DNA from: G963675935 sp963719005 | GTDB taxonomy: Bacteria; Planctomycetota; Planctomycetia; Pirellulales; Thermoguttaceae | Assembly: GCA_963719005.1 (NCBI GenBank) | Contig: CAVRAR010000014.1 | Span: 992,001-1,056,000, forward strand | Reading direction: 5' to 3' | DNA length: 64,000 nucleotides | Shown: positions 1-10,055 of the stretch, one piece after another | How the letters are laid out: each line of letters starts with the position of its first letter | Position numbering within the stretch: position 1 is the first letter of the stretch | Translations under genes and position numbers: made by a program | The notes under the pieces: generated by a model | What the model was told of the DNA's origin: nothing | Database searches by the model: none | What the model saw: the letters and a program-made list of their open reading frames with translations, nothing else

Positions 1-131
1 CGCAGAAATCGGCGCCTCGCAGTCGACTGTCCCACCAACGTGACCGTTTCTTTGGTGTCGCAGAATGCGACCCCTACTCGGCGCATCCGTGAAAGCTGCA
101 CTTGCGCCGCAGACGCCGTAGAGACCGGCGG

Positions 132-1994
132 TTACTTCCGGCTGGGCGCTTCGGCTTGAAGGGATCGTATTTTCTTCATCGCCGATTCAGCCAGCGGGTC
201 TATGTGCTGTTCCTTCGCGATTGCCAATGCTTTCTCGTACTGTTCGATCGCTTTGTCCGGCTGCCCCTTTATTTCGAAGGCCAGTCCGAGGTTGAAATGA
301 GTCGCGGCTTTATTCGGTTCCAGCTCTGCGGCTCGCTGAAGATCCTTGATTGCCCCGTCGACGTCCCCGCCCTGAACCAACATGTCGGCGCGACTTGTCA
401 ACGCACGGCCCAGATTACTTTTGAAACCTGGGGAGTCGGGCCAGAGCTTCAAAGCTTCCTCCAGACAGGGCACGGCCTCGTCAAATCGTCTCAGCTTCGC
501 CAAGGTCACGCCGAGCCCGCATTGGGCATCCTCACACTTCGGGTCAATTCGCACGGCCTCCTGAAACCGCTTGACCGCCGCGTCCCACTCTCCGCGATCC
601 AGCAGAGCCATGCCGAAATTGGACTGCGCCAGGGCGTTCTGTGAAGTGGAATCGATCGTGTGCGCCCAGAGGGTTTCGCTGTTGCGCCAATAGGTTGTCT
701 GTTGTCCCGCACACGCCATAAGGCCCGCGACTACCAGCGACGCGGCCGCGCCGCAAGCCCAAGCCCGATGGGGCCACGATCGGACGACGTACAACGCTCC
801 CCACGTCGCAGCGAGGCATAGACCGATCTGCGGCAGATACATATAACGGTCGGCCATCGCGTGCACGCTGATTTGCACCAGGCCGATTGCCGGCACGAGC
901 ATTCCCAGATACCACAGCCAGCCGACCGGCAAGCAGGGATTCCGCCGCCAGCGGACCAGCACGAAGGCCGTGATGCCCGACAACACGAGCAACGCGGCCA
1001 ACGGTTTCCACATCGGCAAGGATGCGCCCGGATGCGGATAGAACACCGCCAGGTTCGCGGGCCAGAACGTTTTCTCCAAGTAGGCGACATAGGAAACCAG
1101 GGCGTTGCCGATTCTCGCGGACAACGGCAGCTTTTCCAGTGCGATTACGGTTTCGCCCTCTGCCCAAAATGATGCGATGCCGGCGGCGACCGTCAGCAGC
1201 AGCCAGGGAATCTTTTCGGCGATCAGACGCCGCAGCGGCTCGGCGGCCATTCGCCCTAGCGGCCAATAGTCCAACAGCAGAAGCACAAAGGGGAGCGTCA
1301 CAATCATCGGCTTGGACATCAGGCTCACAGCGAAGAAGACCGCCACCATCAGGTATCGCCAAAGCGAGAACGGGCGGCGAACATAGTGGAGATATGCTGC
1401 GAGCGAAAGCACGAAGAACAGCCCGCTGAGCAAGCCCTTCCGCTCGGATACCCAGGCGACTGTCTCCACGTGCAAAGGATGGATGGCGAAGACGGCGGCC
1501 ACGAAGGCGCAAGGCCAGAGCTCGCCGGTCATGCGCCATAGAACCAGGAAGAGAAGGACCGTCGTGGCGGCGTGCAAGACGACGTTGGTAAGATGATAGC
1601 CCCAGGGTTTCAGACCGTAGATTTCGTAATCGAGCAGATAGGACAACCAAGTGACCGGCGCCCACAGTCCCCCCTGCCTGGTCGTCAATGCCCAGTGAAT
1701 CCCGTCGGCGTCAAGGCCGTGCCGAATTGCCGCGTTCTGGTACACGTTCATGTTGTCATCGTAATTGACGAAATCGTATTGGAGCGTCGGGCCGAAGACC
1801 ACTGCCACGGCCAGCAGAAGAAGACTGCAAATGGCCCAAGCTGCGTAGACGTTTCGCCCGGCGGCCGGTGAAGCCGACGGGCTGTCGCAGTCGCGGAGGG
1901 CACGGCCCGAAGCGGGCGTCTTGGACGCCCCGTTTCGTTGCCGCTGCCGATTGAGTTCTTCCGGCAATCTGCCTTTCTTGCGGCTACGGCTCAT
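132..1994 (-). CDS. GT-C-like multi-spanning membrane protein with C-terminal TPR repeats
   Basis: The N-terminus is basic (SRSRKKGR). About ten hydrophobic segments follow, filling roughly residues 50-440. The segment after the first TM carries acidic residues (YDFVNYDD), as in the first periplasmic loop of GT-C glycosyltransferases. The last ~160 residues hold about four TPR units (SNFGMALLDRGEWDAAV, LGVTLAKLRRFDEAV, LNLGLAF-type repeats). This architecture is common in planctomycetes and is usually annotated as a TPR or O-mannosyltransferase-like protein, but the substrate is unknown. The start is supported by GAGGTG about 8 bases upstream of ATG. No conserved operon partner is visible, and the next gene is divergent. 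Confidence 0.75.
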   Translation of the reverse strand: MSRSRKKGRLPEELNRQRQRNGASKTPASGRALRDCDSPSASPAAGRNVYAAWAICSLLLLAVAVVFGPTLQYDFVNYDDNMNVYQNAAIRHGLDADGIHWALTTRQGGLWAPVTWLSYLLDYEIYGLKPWGYHLTNVVLHAATTVLLFLVLWRMTGELWPCAFVAAVFAIHPLHVETVAWVSERKGLLSGLFFVLSLAAYLHYVRRPFSLWRYLMVAVFFAVSLMSKPMIVTLPFVLLLLDYWPLGRMAAEPLRRLIAEKIPWLLLTVAAGIASFWAEGETVIALEKLPLSARIGNALVSYVAYLEKTFWPANLAVFYPHPGASLPMWKPLAALLVLSGITAFVLVRWRRNPCLPVGWLWYLGMLVPAIGLVQISVHAMADRYMYLPQIGLCLAATWGALYVVRSWPHRAWACGAAASLVVAGLMACAGQQTTYWRNSETLWAHTIDSTSQNALAQSNFGMALLDRGEWDAAVKRFQEAVRIDPKCEDAQCGLGVTLAKLRRFDEAVPCLEEALKLWPDSPGFKSNLGRALTSRADMLVQGGDVDGAIKDLQRAAELEPNKAATHFNLGLAFEIKGQPDKAIEQYEKALAIAKEQHIDPLAESAMKKIRSLQAEAPSRK

Positions 1995-2184
1995 GGGGCG
2001 TCACCTCGGCCAAGCGCTTCCTCACACCCCGATCCTATCACGAATCGGCCCGCCCGCCAATCGGCGGCGATCTCCGGGAAAGCGGGCCCTGTCCTTCGAT
2101 TTCACTCTCAAGTCGAGGCCGCATCTTGAAGGCTGCCGGGTGGAGTGATACCCTGAAAGGCCTGAAGCAACGAAAATCGCGAAC

Positions 2185-2201
2185 GGGATTTGAGAAATCC
2201 C
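2185..2201. repeat. small perfect hairpin upstream of the NTF2/methyltransferase gene
   Basis: GGGATTT, loop GAG, AAATCCC lies about 43 bases before the ATG at 2244. It is either leader structure or a short dispersed palindrome. No T-tract follows, so it does not look like an intrinsic terminator. Confidence 0.4.
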
Positions 2202-2243
2202 GAGATTCGATCAAGGGGCTCTCTTGGGCAATCGGAGGTCAAT

Positions 2244-3283
2244 ATGAAACCGTTCGGCATGGTATTGCTTGTAATGGTCCTCCAGACGACGGCCGCCGGC
2301 CAGCAATTGCCGGGCGAGACGAAGACCGACCGCGAGATCCGCGCGCAGACCGAGCGTTACTTCGACGCGATCGACCGCCACGATGTGAAGACGCTCGACG
2401 ATTTACTGCTCGACAACTGCACGATCTACTATCCGCGCGGCGTCGCCGATACGAAGGCGGCCTTGCTGAAGGCCCTGCACCAGCCTCTCTCCGGCCGCAA
2501 GCCAGCGCACACCGGCAGCAAGCCATCGCAACCGGCACATGCTCTCAGCGACATGAAAGTGCGGCGCGTCGGCGACACGGCCATACTGACCGTCACGTTG
2601 ACCGCGACGCGAGTCGACTCCCCCGGGGTCATCAATAACCACCGGAGGACCCTGGTCTGGGTCCGCCGGGACGGCCGCTGGCGGCTGATGAACGACCAGT
2701 GGTCGCTGGCGGGCGACGCCTGGCAGGCCGAATATTGGAGCGACTACTTCCACGGAAAAAACCAAAACTTCAAACGAAACCCGAATTCCCTCCTCATCCA
2801 AGCCGTCAAGGGACGCCAGCCGGGCAAGGCGCTGGACGTGGGGATGGGCGAGGGGCGAAACGCAATTTACCTCGCCAAGCAAGGCTGGAAGGTGACGGGC
2901 ATCGACCGCGCCGAGGCGCATTGGCCGTCGCCCGGCAAGCGGCCAACAAGCAGGGCCTCAAAATCACGCCCATCCTCCAGTCGGCCGAGGAATTCGACTG
3001 GGGCCGCCAGCAATGGGATCTGGTCGCGCTGCTCTACGTCAACGCCGTGCGGGCAAACGTGGCGAAGATCCGCGAGTCGCTCAAACCCGGCGGTCTGCTG
3101 GTGATCGAGGCGTTCTTGACGCCGCCGGGAGAGAAGGGGCGTGGAACCGAGTACGAGCCCGGTGAGCTGCGCAAGATGTTCGCCGACGGCTTCAAGATTC
3201 TGCACTATGAAGAAGCCGAGGGCGTAGCCGACTACGGGCAGAAACGTATGCAGCTTGTTCATCTCATCGGCGGCAGGCGATGA
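2244..3283 (+). CDS. secreted NTF2/SnoaL-like domain fused to a SAM methyltransferase (frameshifted)
   Basis: The start at 2244 has GGAGG five bases upstream and begins a signal peptide (MKPFGMVLLVMVLQTTAAG). Residues ~25-150 resemble DUF4440/SnoaL (YFDAIDRHDVKTLDDLL, then VWVRRDGRWRLMNDQ). The C-terminal half is a class I SAM methyltransferase with motif I as DVGMGEGRNAIYLA. The frame is lost near 2915-2920. It resumes one frame over as ALAVARQAANKQGL and runs to TGA at 3281-3283 with the late motif LKPGGLLVIEAFL. A signal peptide in front of a methyltransferase is unusual but recurs in planctomycetes. The break falls in a GC-rich run and is probably an assembly error. The substrate is unknown. 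Confidence 0.7.
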
Positions 3284-3435
3284 GGCAGACGCCATCGCCT
3301 TGACTTCGCCGGCCGCTGCCCGAATAATTCCCCGGCGGCGTCTTGTTCCGACTGGGCCAGACCGGCCTCTCCGGCTCTGGCTATCGCCGTCGAGCGTGCC
3401 AGCGACGTACCTTCCTCTTGCCGGGAGAGCGAGCC

Positions 3436-6400
3436 GTGTACAAGACTTCACTCTGGTGGCGCAACAGACCGAAAGCCGGCCGCCGCCCTTCGACCAAACG
3501 TGTCCGCGGCGTCTTTGAGCCCTTGGAGCCGCGCTGGACCCTCTCGGTGAGCGTGTTGACCTACCACAACGATGTCGCTGGCACCGGGCTGAACGCCGCG
3601 GAGACGGTCTTGACGCCTGCCAACGTCAAGGTTGGATCGTTTGCGAAACTATTCGCCACGTCTCTCGATGGCCAGGTGTACGCCCAGCCGCTGGTCGACC
3701 CCGGCGTGACGATTGCCGCGGGGCCGAACACGACCGCCGGCGCGGCCGGACTGCACGACGTCGTCCTGGTCGCCACCGAGCACGACTCGCTCTACGCGAT
3801 TGACGCCAGCCCGACGGACGGGGGCACAGTTCTTTGGCAGCGGAGTTTTCTCAACATCGCGACGGGCTATGTAGGCACGACTCCCGGCACGAACATCAAC
3901 AATACGCTCGCCGCCACGAGCATCGCCACCGTGCCCAGCCCCGACGTCAATACCGACGACCTCACGCCGGAAATCGGCATCACCAGCACGCCGGTCGTCG
4001 ATCCGGCCACGGGCACGGTCTACGTCGTGGTGGCAAGCAAGGAGACGATCGGCGGCGTGGCGCATTACGTCCAGCAACTGCACGCCATCAACGTCGCCGA
4101 CGGCACCGACGCGGCCGTCCCCTTCCTCATCGGCGACACCTCGGGCGGCAACACCAACAACACGCAAATCTACGTCTACGGCACCGGCGACGGCGCCGTC
4201 GTCGATCCGTATAACGGCACGGGCAACGATGTCGTCCAGTTCAATGCGTTGCGGGAGAACCAACGCTCGGCCCTGAGGCTGGTGAACAACGTCGTCTACG
4301 TCGCCTGGGCGTCACATGGCGACAACAGTCCCTATCACGGCTGGGTCGTCGGCTGGAACGTGTCGAACCTCGCCGCCAGCGGCATGACGTTGGCCGGCGT
4401 GTTCAACGCTTCGCCCAACGGCGGCTTCACTGGCATTTGGGAGAGCGGCGGCGGGTTGGTCTTCGAGCCCGATGGCAGCGCGTTTTACTTCGTCACCAGC
4501 AACGGCCCTCCTACTCATGGGAATCCGGTCCTCGACGCGTCCGGTTTCCCCAGCGACGGCTCGTATTACGACGCGGTGGTGAAGATGGTGGCCGACCCGA
4601 CCACGACGGCGACAAACCAGGGCCTGAACGGCTGGGGATTCAAGGTGGCCGACTACTTTATGCCCTACAACCAAGTAGCGCTCGACAGCGTGGATGCGGA
4701 TATGGGCTCGGGTGGCCCACTGCTCTTGCCCGATTCGGCCGGCATCGCCGGACATCCGCACTTGCTGGTCATGGGCGGAAAGCAGGGGAAGCTTTACCTG
4801 ATCGACCGCGACAACATGGGCAAGTTCAACGCGACCAACGATAACGTGCTCAACGCCGTGCCCAACGGAAGCGGCCACAACACCCCGCCGATCGTCTTCA
4901 ACGGCGTGTTCAGCACCCCGGCCTACTACAACGGTACGATCTATGACGAAGGTGTTTCGGGCCAAGTCGCGAAGGCGTTCGTTATCACCAGCAGCGGCAC
5001 GCTGACGGCCACCTCGCAGACCGTCGCGACGTTCGGTTCCGAGCCCGGCTCGCCCAGCATCTCGTCCAACGGCGGCACGTCGGGCGTTGTGTGGGTCATG
5101 GACCGCGGCGCCAACGAGATCCACGCCTACGACGCCAGCAATCTTGGCGTGGAACTCTGGAACAGCGGCCAGCGAGCCGGCGGCGCCGACAACCTGGGCA
5201 GCGTCGTGAAATTCGCCAGCCCCACCATCGCCAACGGCGAAGTCTTTGTCGGCACCAGCAATTCGCTGGTGGTTTATGGGTCCACCTCGCTGCTGGGAAA
5301 CGTCACGGTCTCCGACATCGTGGTTGTCGAGGCTACGCAGCAAAACGGCATCCTCGAATCGAATGAACGAGGGAAGATCACATGGGCGGCGGGGCCCGCC
5401 GCCCTGATCGCGTCGGCAACGCTAATAATCGACGGCCGCTCGATCACCCCGGTCAACGGCCCTTATGGTCCGGTCGGCGGCAACTTCTTCTTCTCCAGCG
5501 TTTTTGGGCCGCTGGCTGCCGGCAGCCACGGCTACTTCATCCAGGTATTCAACAACGGCGGCATCGTCGGCAGCGGCAGCGGGACGTTCGTGGTGGCGTC
5601 GGCCCCGCCCTCGATTTCCAGCGTCGTGGTGGCCGAGGCCACGCGGCAGGACGGCGTCTTGCAGGCAAACGAGAAGGGCGTGATTAGCTGGGCCTTGACC
5701 GATGGCAACCCCATCACGAGCGAATCGCTCACGATCGACGGGTTGCCGATCAGCCCGATTCGCGGCCCGTTCGGTCCGGTCGGCGGCAACCTGCTCTACT
5801 CCGCCGGGTTCGGCCCGCTGGCGGCAGGCAGCCGCAGCTACACCATCCAAATGACCGATAGCACCGGTCTGAGCGACAGCGTTACCGGGACCTTCAGCGT
5901 CGCGGCCCTCGCAACTCCCGCGATTTCGCTGGTCGTCGTGGCCGAGGTCGCGACGCAGAACGGCATTCTCGAATCCGACGAGCCGTTAAAGATCACGTGG
6001 GAAGCAACGAGCGCCAGCGGCATTGCCTCGCAAACCATGACCGTCAACGGCCGCGCGATTGCGCCGATCAACGGTCCCTACGGCGGATTGTACTATTCCT
6101 GCTCGATCGGAACGTGGTCGGCCGGCGACCATGCTTACGTGATTACGGCCACCGACTCGAAAGGCGTCAGTTTCAGCAGCTCGGGTACGTTCAGCGTGGC
6201 CGCGTCGGCGGCCAACCCGCCGAGCATTGCTTCGATCGTGGTTGCCGAAGCTGCCGCGCCCAAGAACGGCATCCTTGAGTCGAGCGACCTGCTCAAAATC
6301 ACCTGGGCAGCCTCCGGCCTCAACGGCATCGCCTCGCAGACCCTGACGGTGGATGGCCGCGCAATCGCTCCGATCGCCGGTCCTTACGGCGGGCTTTACT

Positions 6401-6897
6401 ATTCCTGTCCGATCGGGGCATGGTCGGCCGGCACGCACGCCTACGCAATTACCTCGACCGACGGCGACGGCATCAGCTCCACCAGTTCGGGCGCCTTCAG
6501 CGTGGCGGCGTCGGCCGCGGCGCCGGTGACGATCGACAGTATCGTGGTGGCCGAGGCCTCGTCGACCAGGGACGGCACCCTCGATTCCAGCGAGACGCTG
6601 GTAATCACCTGGGCCGCGTCGAGCTCCGGCGGCATCGCCTCGCAGAGGATGACGATCGACGGTCGAACCGTAACGCCAATCAACGGCCCTTACGGCGGAC
6701 TGTACTATTCCTGCCAGATTGGAGCGTGGTCGGCCGGCACGCACAGCTACGTAATCACGGCGAGCAACTCGGCGGGCTTCACTTCCAACAGTTCCGGCGC
6801 TTTCACGGTGGCCGCCGCGTCAACGTCGATCGCCACCGATTTGCGAGCGGATCTGTTGGCAAGCGTGATGCAGGAAATCGGCCCGATGCTCGGCTAG
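3436..6897 (+). CDS. large secreted LEPR-motif protein: PQQ-like beta-propeller plus five C-terminal repeats
   Basis: The likely start is GTG at 3436, with GGGAGAG six bases upstream. An upstream in-frame start at 3343 lacks a ribosome site. A basic leader is followed by GVFEPLEPRWTLSVS, the planctomycete export motif of giant extracellular proteins. Residues ~35-610 resemble a PQQ/quinoprotein-type propeller (VLVATEHDSLYAID, TPVVDPATGTVYVV, GKQGKLYLIDRDN). Five tandem ~100-residue Ig-like repeats fill 5300-6822, each with the pattern VVVAEA..NGIL.S.E...ITW and ending GTFSVAAS. The final ~20 residues (TDLRADLLASVMQEIG) form a short tail. It is probably cell-surface or extracellular. The ligand is unknown. 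A related repeat protein lies at 47.9-49.4 kb. Confidence 0.75.
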   Translation: MYKTSLWWRNRPKAGRRPSTKRVRGVFEPLEPRWTLSVSVLTYHNDVAGTGLNAAETVLTPANVKVGSFAKLFATSLDGQVYAQPLVDPGVTIAAGPNTTAGAAGLHDVVLVATEHDSLYAIDASPTDGGTVLWQRSFLNIATGYVGTTPGTNINNTLAATSIATVPSPDVNTDDLTPEIGITSTPVVDPATGTVYVVVASKETIGGVAHYVQQLHAINVADGTDAAVPFLIGDTSGGNTNNTQIYVYGTGDGAVVDPYNGTGNDVVQFNALRENQRSALRLVNNVVYVAWASHGDNSPYHGWVVGWNVSNLAASGMTLAGVFNASPNGGFTGIWESGGGLVFEPDGSAFYFVTSNGPPTHGNPVLDASGFPSDGSYYDAVVKMVADPTTTATNQGLNGWGFKVADYFMPYNQVALDSVDADMGSGGPLLLPDSAGIAGHPHLLVMGGKQGKLYLIDRDNMGKFNATNDNVLNAVPNGSGHNTPPIVFNGVFSTPAYYNGTIYDEGVSGQVAKAFVITSSGTLTATSQTVATFGSEPGSPSISSNGGTSGVVWVMDRGANEIHAYDASNLGVELWNSGQRAGGADNLGSVVKFASPTIANGEVFVGTSNSLVVYGSTSLLGNVTVSDIVVVEATQQNGILESNERGKITWAAGPAALIASATLIIDGRSITPVNGPYGPVGGNFFFSSVFGPLAAGSHGYFIQVFNNGGIVGSGSGTFVVASAPPSISSVVVAEATRQDGVLQANEKGVISWALTDGNPITSESLTIDGLPISPIRGPFGPVGGNLLYSAGFGPLAAGSRSYTIQMTDSTGLSDSVTGTFSVAALATPAISLVVVAEVATQNGILESDEPLKITWEATSASGIASQTMTVNGRAIAPINGPYGGLYYSCSIGTWSAGDHAYVITATDSKGVSFSSSGTFSVAASAANPPSIASIVVAEAAAPKNGILESSDLLKITWAASGLNGIASQTLTVDGRAIAPIAGPYGGLYYSCPIGAWSAGTHAYAITSTDGDGISSTSSGAFSVAASAAAPVTIDSIVVAEASSTRDGTLDSSETLVITWAASSSGGIASQRMTIDGRTVTPINGPYGGLYYSCQIGAWSAGTHSYVITASNSAGFTSNSSGAFTVAAASTSIATDLRADLLASVMQEIGPMLG

Positions 6898-7412
6898 TGC
6901 GCATTTCTCAGTGTGCCGTGAAAAGGCTTGAGTTTCCAGCGGGTGAAAAGCCCGCCCGGCAAGGGTCGCTCCAGCCGGAAGCAGTCGGAGCGGCGGTGGA
7001 GGTAACAAAACTGTCGAAGCCTTCGATGGCAGGGGTCGCTTATGGCGGCTCAGCAAGCATCCAGGCCGTAACGTGAGTGAACGTCGAGCAGGCCTCGAAA
7101 AGGACGATGTGGAGGCCGACCCGCCTGAGAAACGGGGAAGGCCGCCGCGGTTGGCGAAGCGAGCGACGAACGCAGCCGACCGTTCCACCGGGGTAGTGAC
7201 GACGGCATGGATGACAAGGAATCTCAAAGCAACACGGGAAACCCCAGCGGTGGAGGCGTGTGACCTCCAACCGGACGCCCGCGAGGGACAGGCCGGGCCG
7301 TGTGGGGCGACGGAGAGGTCCGTAGTACCGATGAAGCCGGGCAATGCCGGTCGAGGGAAGGGGCCTCAGTTCAAGGTCAACGTAAGACGTGGCGAAGGCC
7401 GGGAGAGTGGCG

Positions 7413-8744
7413 ATGAGCCTGACACCTCCAACGAAGGTCCAGAAACTACAGGAGACGATGCACGCCAAAGCGAAGGGATCGCCCCGCTATCGGTTTTATC
7501 TGCTGTACGACAAAGTGTACCGACGTGACGTACTGGAATTCGCCTACCGATGCTGCTCGGCCAACGGTGGAGCACCAGGAGTGGACGGCCAGACGTTCGC
7601 GGACATCGAGAAGTACGGCATGGGCCGCTGGCTGGACGAACTGACGGAAGAACTCAAGAAGAAGACGTATCGACCGCAGGCCGTGCGGCGGGTGAATATC
7701 CCGAAGCCCGGCCAGCCGGGACGCACGCGACCGTTGGGCATTCCGACGGTCAAGGATCGTGTCGTGCAGACGGCGGCGTTGTTGGTTTTGGAGCCGATCT
7801 TCGAGGCCGACTTGCAGCCGGAGCAATACGCCTACCGACCCAATCGCAGCGCACTGGACGCGATTCGCGCGATCCATGCGTTGGTGAACACGGGGCATAC
7901 GGAGGTGGTGGACGCGGACTTGAGCGGGTACTTCGACAGCATTCCGCACTCGGAGTTGATGAAATCGGTGGCCCGTCGCGTGAGCGATCGGCACCTGCTG
8001 CATCTCATCAAGATGTGGCTGATAGCGCCGGTGGAAGAAACGGACGAGCGTGGGCGGAAGCAACGAACGACCCGCAACAAGGACATGAAGCGCGGCAGCC
8101 CGCAAGGGGCGCCGATTTCGCCGTTGTTGAGCAACCTCTACATGCGACGGTTCATACTGGGCTGGAAGACGCTGGGACACGAGAGGCGGCTTGGGGCGAA
8201 GATCGTCAACTACGCCGACGATTTCGTGATCTGCTGTCGCGGCACCGCCGAAGAGGCGATGGCAACGATGCGGGCCATGATGCAGAAGCTGAAACTGACG
8301 GTCAACGAAGCCAAGACGCGTATGTGCCGCTTACCGGACGAATCATTCGACTTCTTGGGATACACCATTGGCCGATGCTACTCGACGCGAACGGGCCGAG
8401 CCTATTTGGGCACGCAACCGTCGCGGAGGAAGGTCTTGCGGCTCTGTCGCGAGATCAGCGAGATGACGGGCCGGCGGTGGACGCTGCTGGACGCGGAAGA
8501 CCGTGTGAGCCGACTCAACCGCATGTTGGTTGGATGGGCGAACTACTTTTGTCTGGGCCCAGTCAGCAAAGCCTACCGAATTGTGGACCGCCACGTTCGG
8601 CATAGGCTCCGCCAGTGGTTGTGCGTCAAGCACAAAGTTCAAGGTCAGGGAACATCACAATACCCGGACGAATATCTTGAACAGACGTTGGGGCTTGTAC
8701 GGCTCCAATCGCGGACCCGCAACCTTCCGTGGGCGACAACGTGA
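7413..8744 (+). CDS. ltrA: group II intron reverse transcriptase/maturase (no endonuclease domain)
   Basis: This 443-residue intron-encoded protein helps its intron splice and move. RT blocks are visible: RPLGIPTVKDRVVQ, the priming-side YRPNRSALDAI, DLSGYFDSIPH, GSPQGAPISPLLSNL and the catalytic YADD (YADDFVICC). The maturase domain X is near LNRMLVGWANYF. The protein ends about 75 residues later without the HNH endonuclease zinc-finger module. Families lacking it often target hairpins or single-stranded DNA. The start is ATG at 7413, with GGGAGAG seven bases upstream. A GTG at 7389 is the in-frame alternative. Confidence 0.93.
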   Translation: MSLTPPTKVQKLQETMHAKAKGSPRYRFYLLYDKVYRRDVLEFAYRCCSANGGAPGVDGQTFADIEKYGMGRWLDELTEELKKKTYRPQAVRRVNIPKPGQPGRTRPLGIPTVKDRVVQTAALLVLEPIFEADLQPEQYAYRPNRSALDAIRAIHALVNTGHTEVVDADLSGYFDSIPHSELMKSVARRVSDRHLLHLIKMWLIAPVEETDERGRKQRTTRNKDMKRGSPQGAPISPLLSNLYMRRFILGWKTLGHERRLGAKIVNYADDFVICCRGTAEEAMATMRAMMQKLKLTVNEAKTRMCRLPDESFDFLGYTIGRCYSTRTGRAYLGTQPSRRKVLRLCREISEMTGRRWTLLDAEDRVSRLNRMLVGWANYFCLGPVSKAYRIVDRHVRHRLRQWLCVKHKVQGQGTSQYPDEYLEQTLGLVRLQSRTRNLPWATT

Positions 8745-8756
8745 ATCCTTGTCCGA

Positions 8757-8790
<34 letters not shown>

Positions 8791-8904
8791 ACGAGCGGGG
8801 TGTGAAAACGGAGCATGGCAGAGATATTGAGGCACCGACAGACGAAAGGGTCGGAAACCGATAGGCTTTGCCTAAACCACCGCGTCACACCTCGACTCTA
8901 CCCA

Positions 8905-8976
8905 CGGTGGGGCAGACATTCCTGTCTGCCGCGAAAAATGCGGCACTGATGGCAGACAAGAATGTCTACCCCACCG
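8905..8976 (+). repeat. palindromic repeat family A, copy 1 (interrupted on its left by the intron)
   Basis: The 72-bp core runs from CGGTGGGGCAGAC to GTCTACCCCACCG. Its two halves are near-perfect inverted repeats around a second inner hairpin (GCCGC...GCGGC). The outer arms are GCATTTCTCA at 6901-6910, now separated by the group II intron, and GTGGTGAGCAATGCGG at 9003-9018. Together they give a composite element of about 140 bp. The same element occurs at 9.9, 22.9 and 47.8 kb, with rearranged copies at 56.6 and 57.97 kb. Confidence 0.9.
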
Positions 8977-9136
8977 AACACACTATTGACTGTCTTTCTG
9001 TGTGGTGAGCAATGCGGGCCAGGAGGTTCGCGAAAAGAAAGCCGGAGCGCGGGCGTCTCGCCCGCATCTCCCCAGGCCGGGATCATTAGCAAGGAGCGGT
9101 TGTATCGCCGCATGGAATCCGCTATCCTACGCTTCC

Positions 9137-9752
9137 ATGCAACCCAAGTTTCTCTATTTTGATCTCGGCAAGGTGGTGGTCAATTTCAGCGTCGAGCAGA
9201 TGTTGAGGCAGATTGGCGAGGTGGCCGGCATCACTGCCGATCAGGTTCGCGGCGGACTGTTCAACGCCGCTCTGCTTCACGACCACGAAACCGGCCGGCT
9301 CACGAGCCGCCAGTTTTACGAGGCATTCTGCGCCGCCACGGGCACGCGGCCCGATTTCGAGCGGCTGATCGCGGCCGCCGCGGATATCTTCGAGTTGAAC
9401 CTGCCCGTGCTGCCGATCGTCGCCCAACTCCGTCAGGCCGGCTATCCGATGGGCATCCTGTCGAATACCTGCGAGACGCACTGGGAATACTGTCGGCGTC
9501 GCTACCGGATCGCGTCGGAGGGATTCGGCGTGTATGCACTCAGCTACAAGATCGGCGCCGTGAAGCCCGACGCCGAAATCTTCCTCGCCGCCGCTAAGAT
9601 GGCCGGTTGCCGGCCCGAGGAAATCTTCTTCGTCGACGACATCGCCGGCCACGTCGCCGGCGCGGGCCGCCGGCTTCGACGCCGTGCAATTCACCACGGC
9701 CGAAGCGTTGGCGGACGACCTGCGGCAACGCGGGATCCGGTTTAACTACTGA
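9137..9752 (+). CDS. HAD-superfamily hydrolase (frameshifted near the C-terminus)
   Basis: The start ATG at 9137 gives MQPKFLYFDLGKVVVNF. HAD motif I here is DLGKVV, so the usual nucleophile position reads D-x-G. Motif II is ILSNT, and motif III is the lysine of IGAVKPDAEIF. Motif IV is FFVDDIAGHVAGA. The frame breaks near 9663 in a GC run. The restored frame continues AGFDAVQFTTAEALADDL and stops with TGA at 9750-9752. It resembles the planctomycete branch of phosphoglycolate phosphatase or haloacid dehalogenase-like enzymes. The substrate cannot be assigned. The gene is bracketed by two direct copies of repeat A. Confidence 0.75.
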
Positions 9753-9900
9753 CGCAGCCGGGAAACCGGCGGGGAAATGGCGGCAGAAAAGGTTCCCGAT
9801 ACGGATGGCACTGCCGCTTGCGGCGCAAGGATTTCGGACGATGGCACGTTGGCAATGCTCTTTGGCAGCGGCGCATACCGCTACTCCGCCTTTCTCACCA

Positions 9901-9972
9901 CGGTGGGGCAGACATTCCTGTCTGCCGCGAAAGATGCGGCACTTATGGCAGACAAGAATGTCTGCCCCACCG
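9901..9972 (+). repeat. palindromic repeat family A, copy 2
   Basis: This is the cleanest copy and has the same orientation as copy 1. The outer arms are TTTCTCACCA to the left and GTGGTGAGAAATGCGG at 10001-10016. All three forward frames and two of the three reverse frames run through the 72-bp core without a stop. The third reverse frame meets one TAA. Confidence 0.9.
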
Positions 9973-10055
9973 AACACGCTGTTGTCCGTTTTCCCTGCGT
10001 GGTGAGAAATGCGGACTGCGGGGTAAACGTGGTATCATGCTTCTCACCAGGGTAG

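Noticed and set aside
544..1665. Long minus-strand frame overlapping the GT-C/TPR gene
   Set aside because: It is a GC-rich shadow frame of the real gene in 132-1994. Composition is Arg/Ala-rich with no family resemblance.
4312..5343. Minus-strand 343-residue frame opposite the LEPR protein
   Set aside because: Antisense shadow of a repetitive GC-rich gene, with no ribosome site and no motif.
8905..9972. Family-A repeats as integron attC sites
   Set aside because: Size and palindromy are suggestive, but no GTTRRRY core or integrase is seen. Copies occur inside genes and at both orientations.
8905..9972. HAD gene bracketed by direct repeats as a composite transposon
   Set aside because: The repeats encode nothing and have no transposase. 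The flanking is explained by repeat density.
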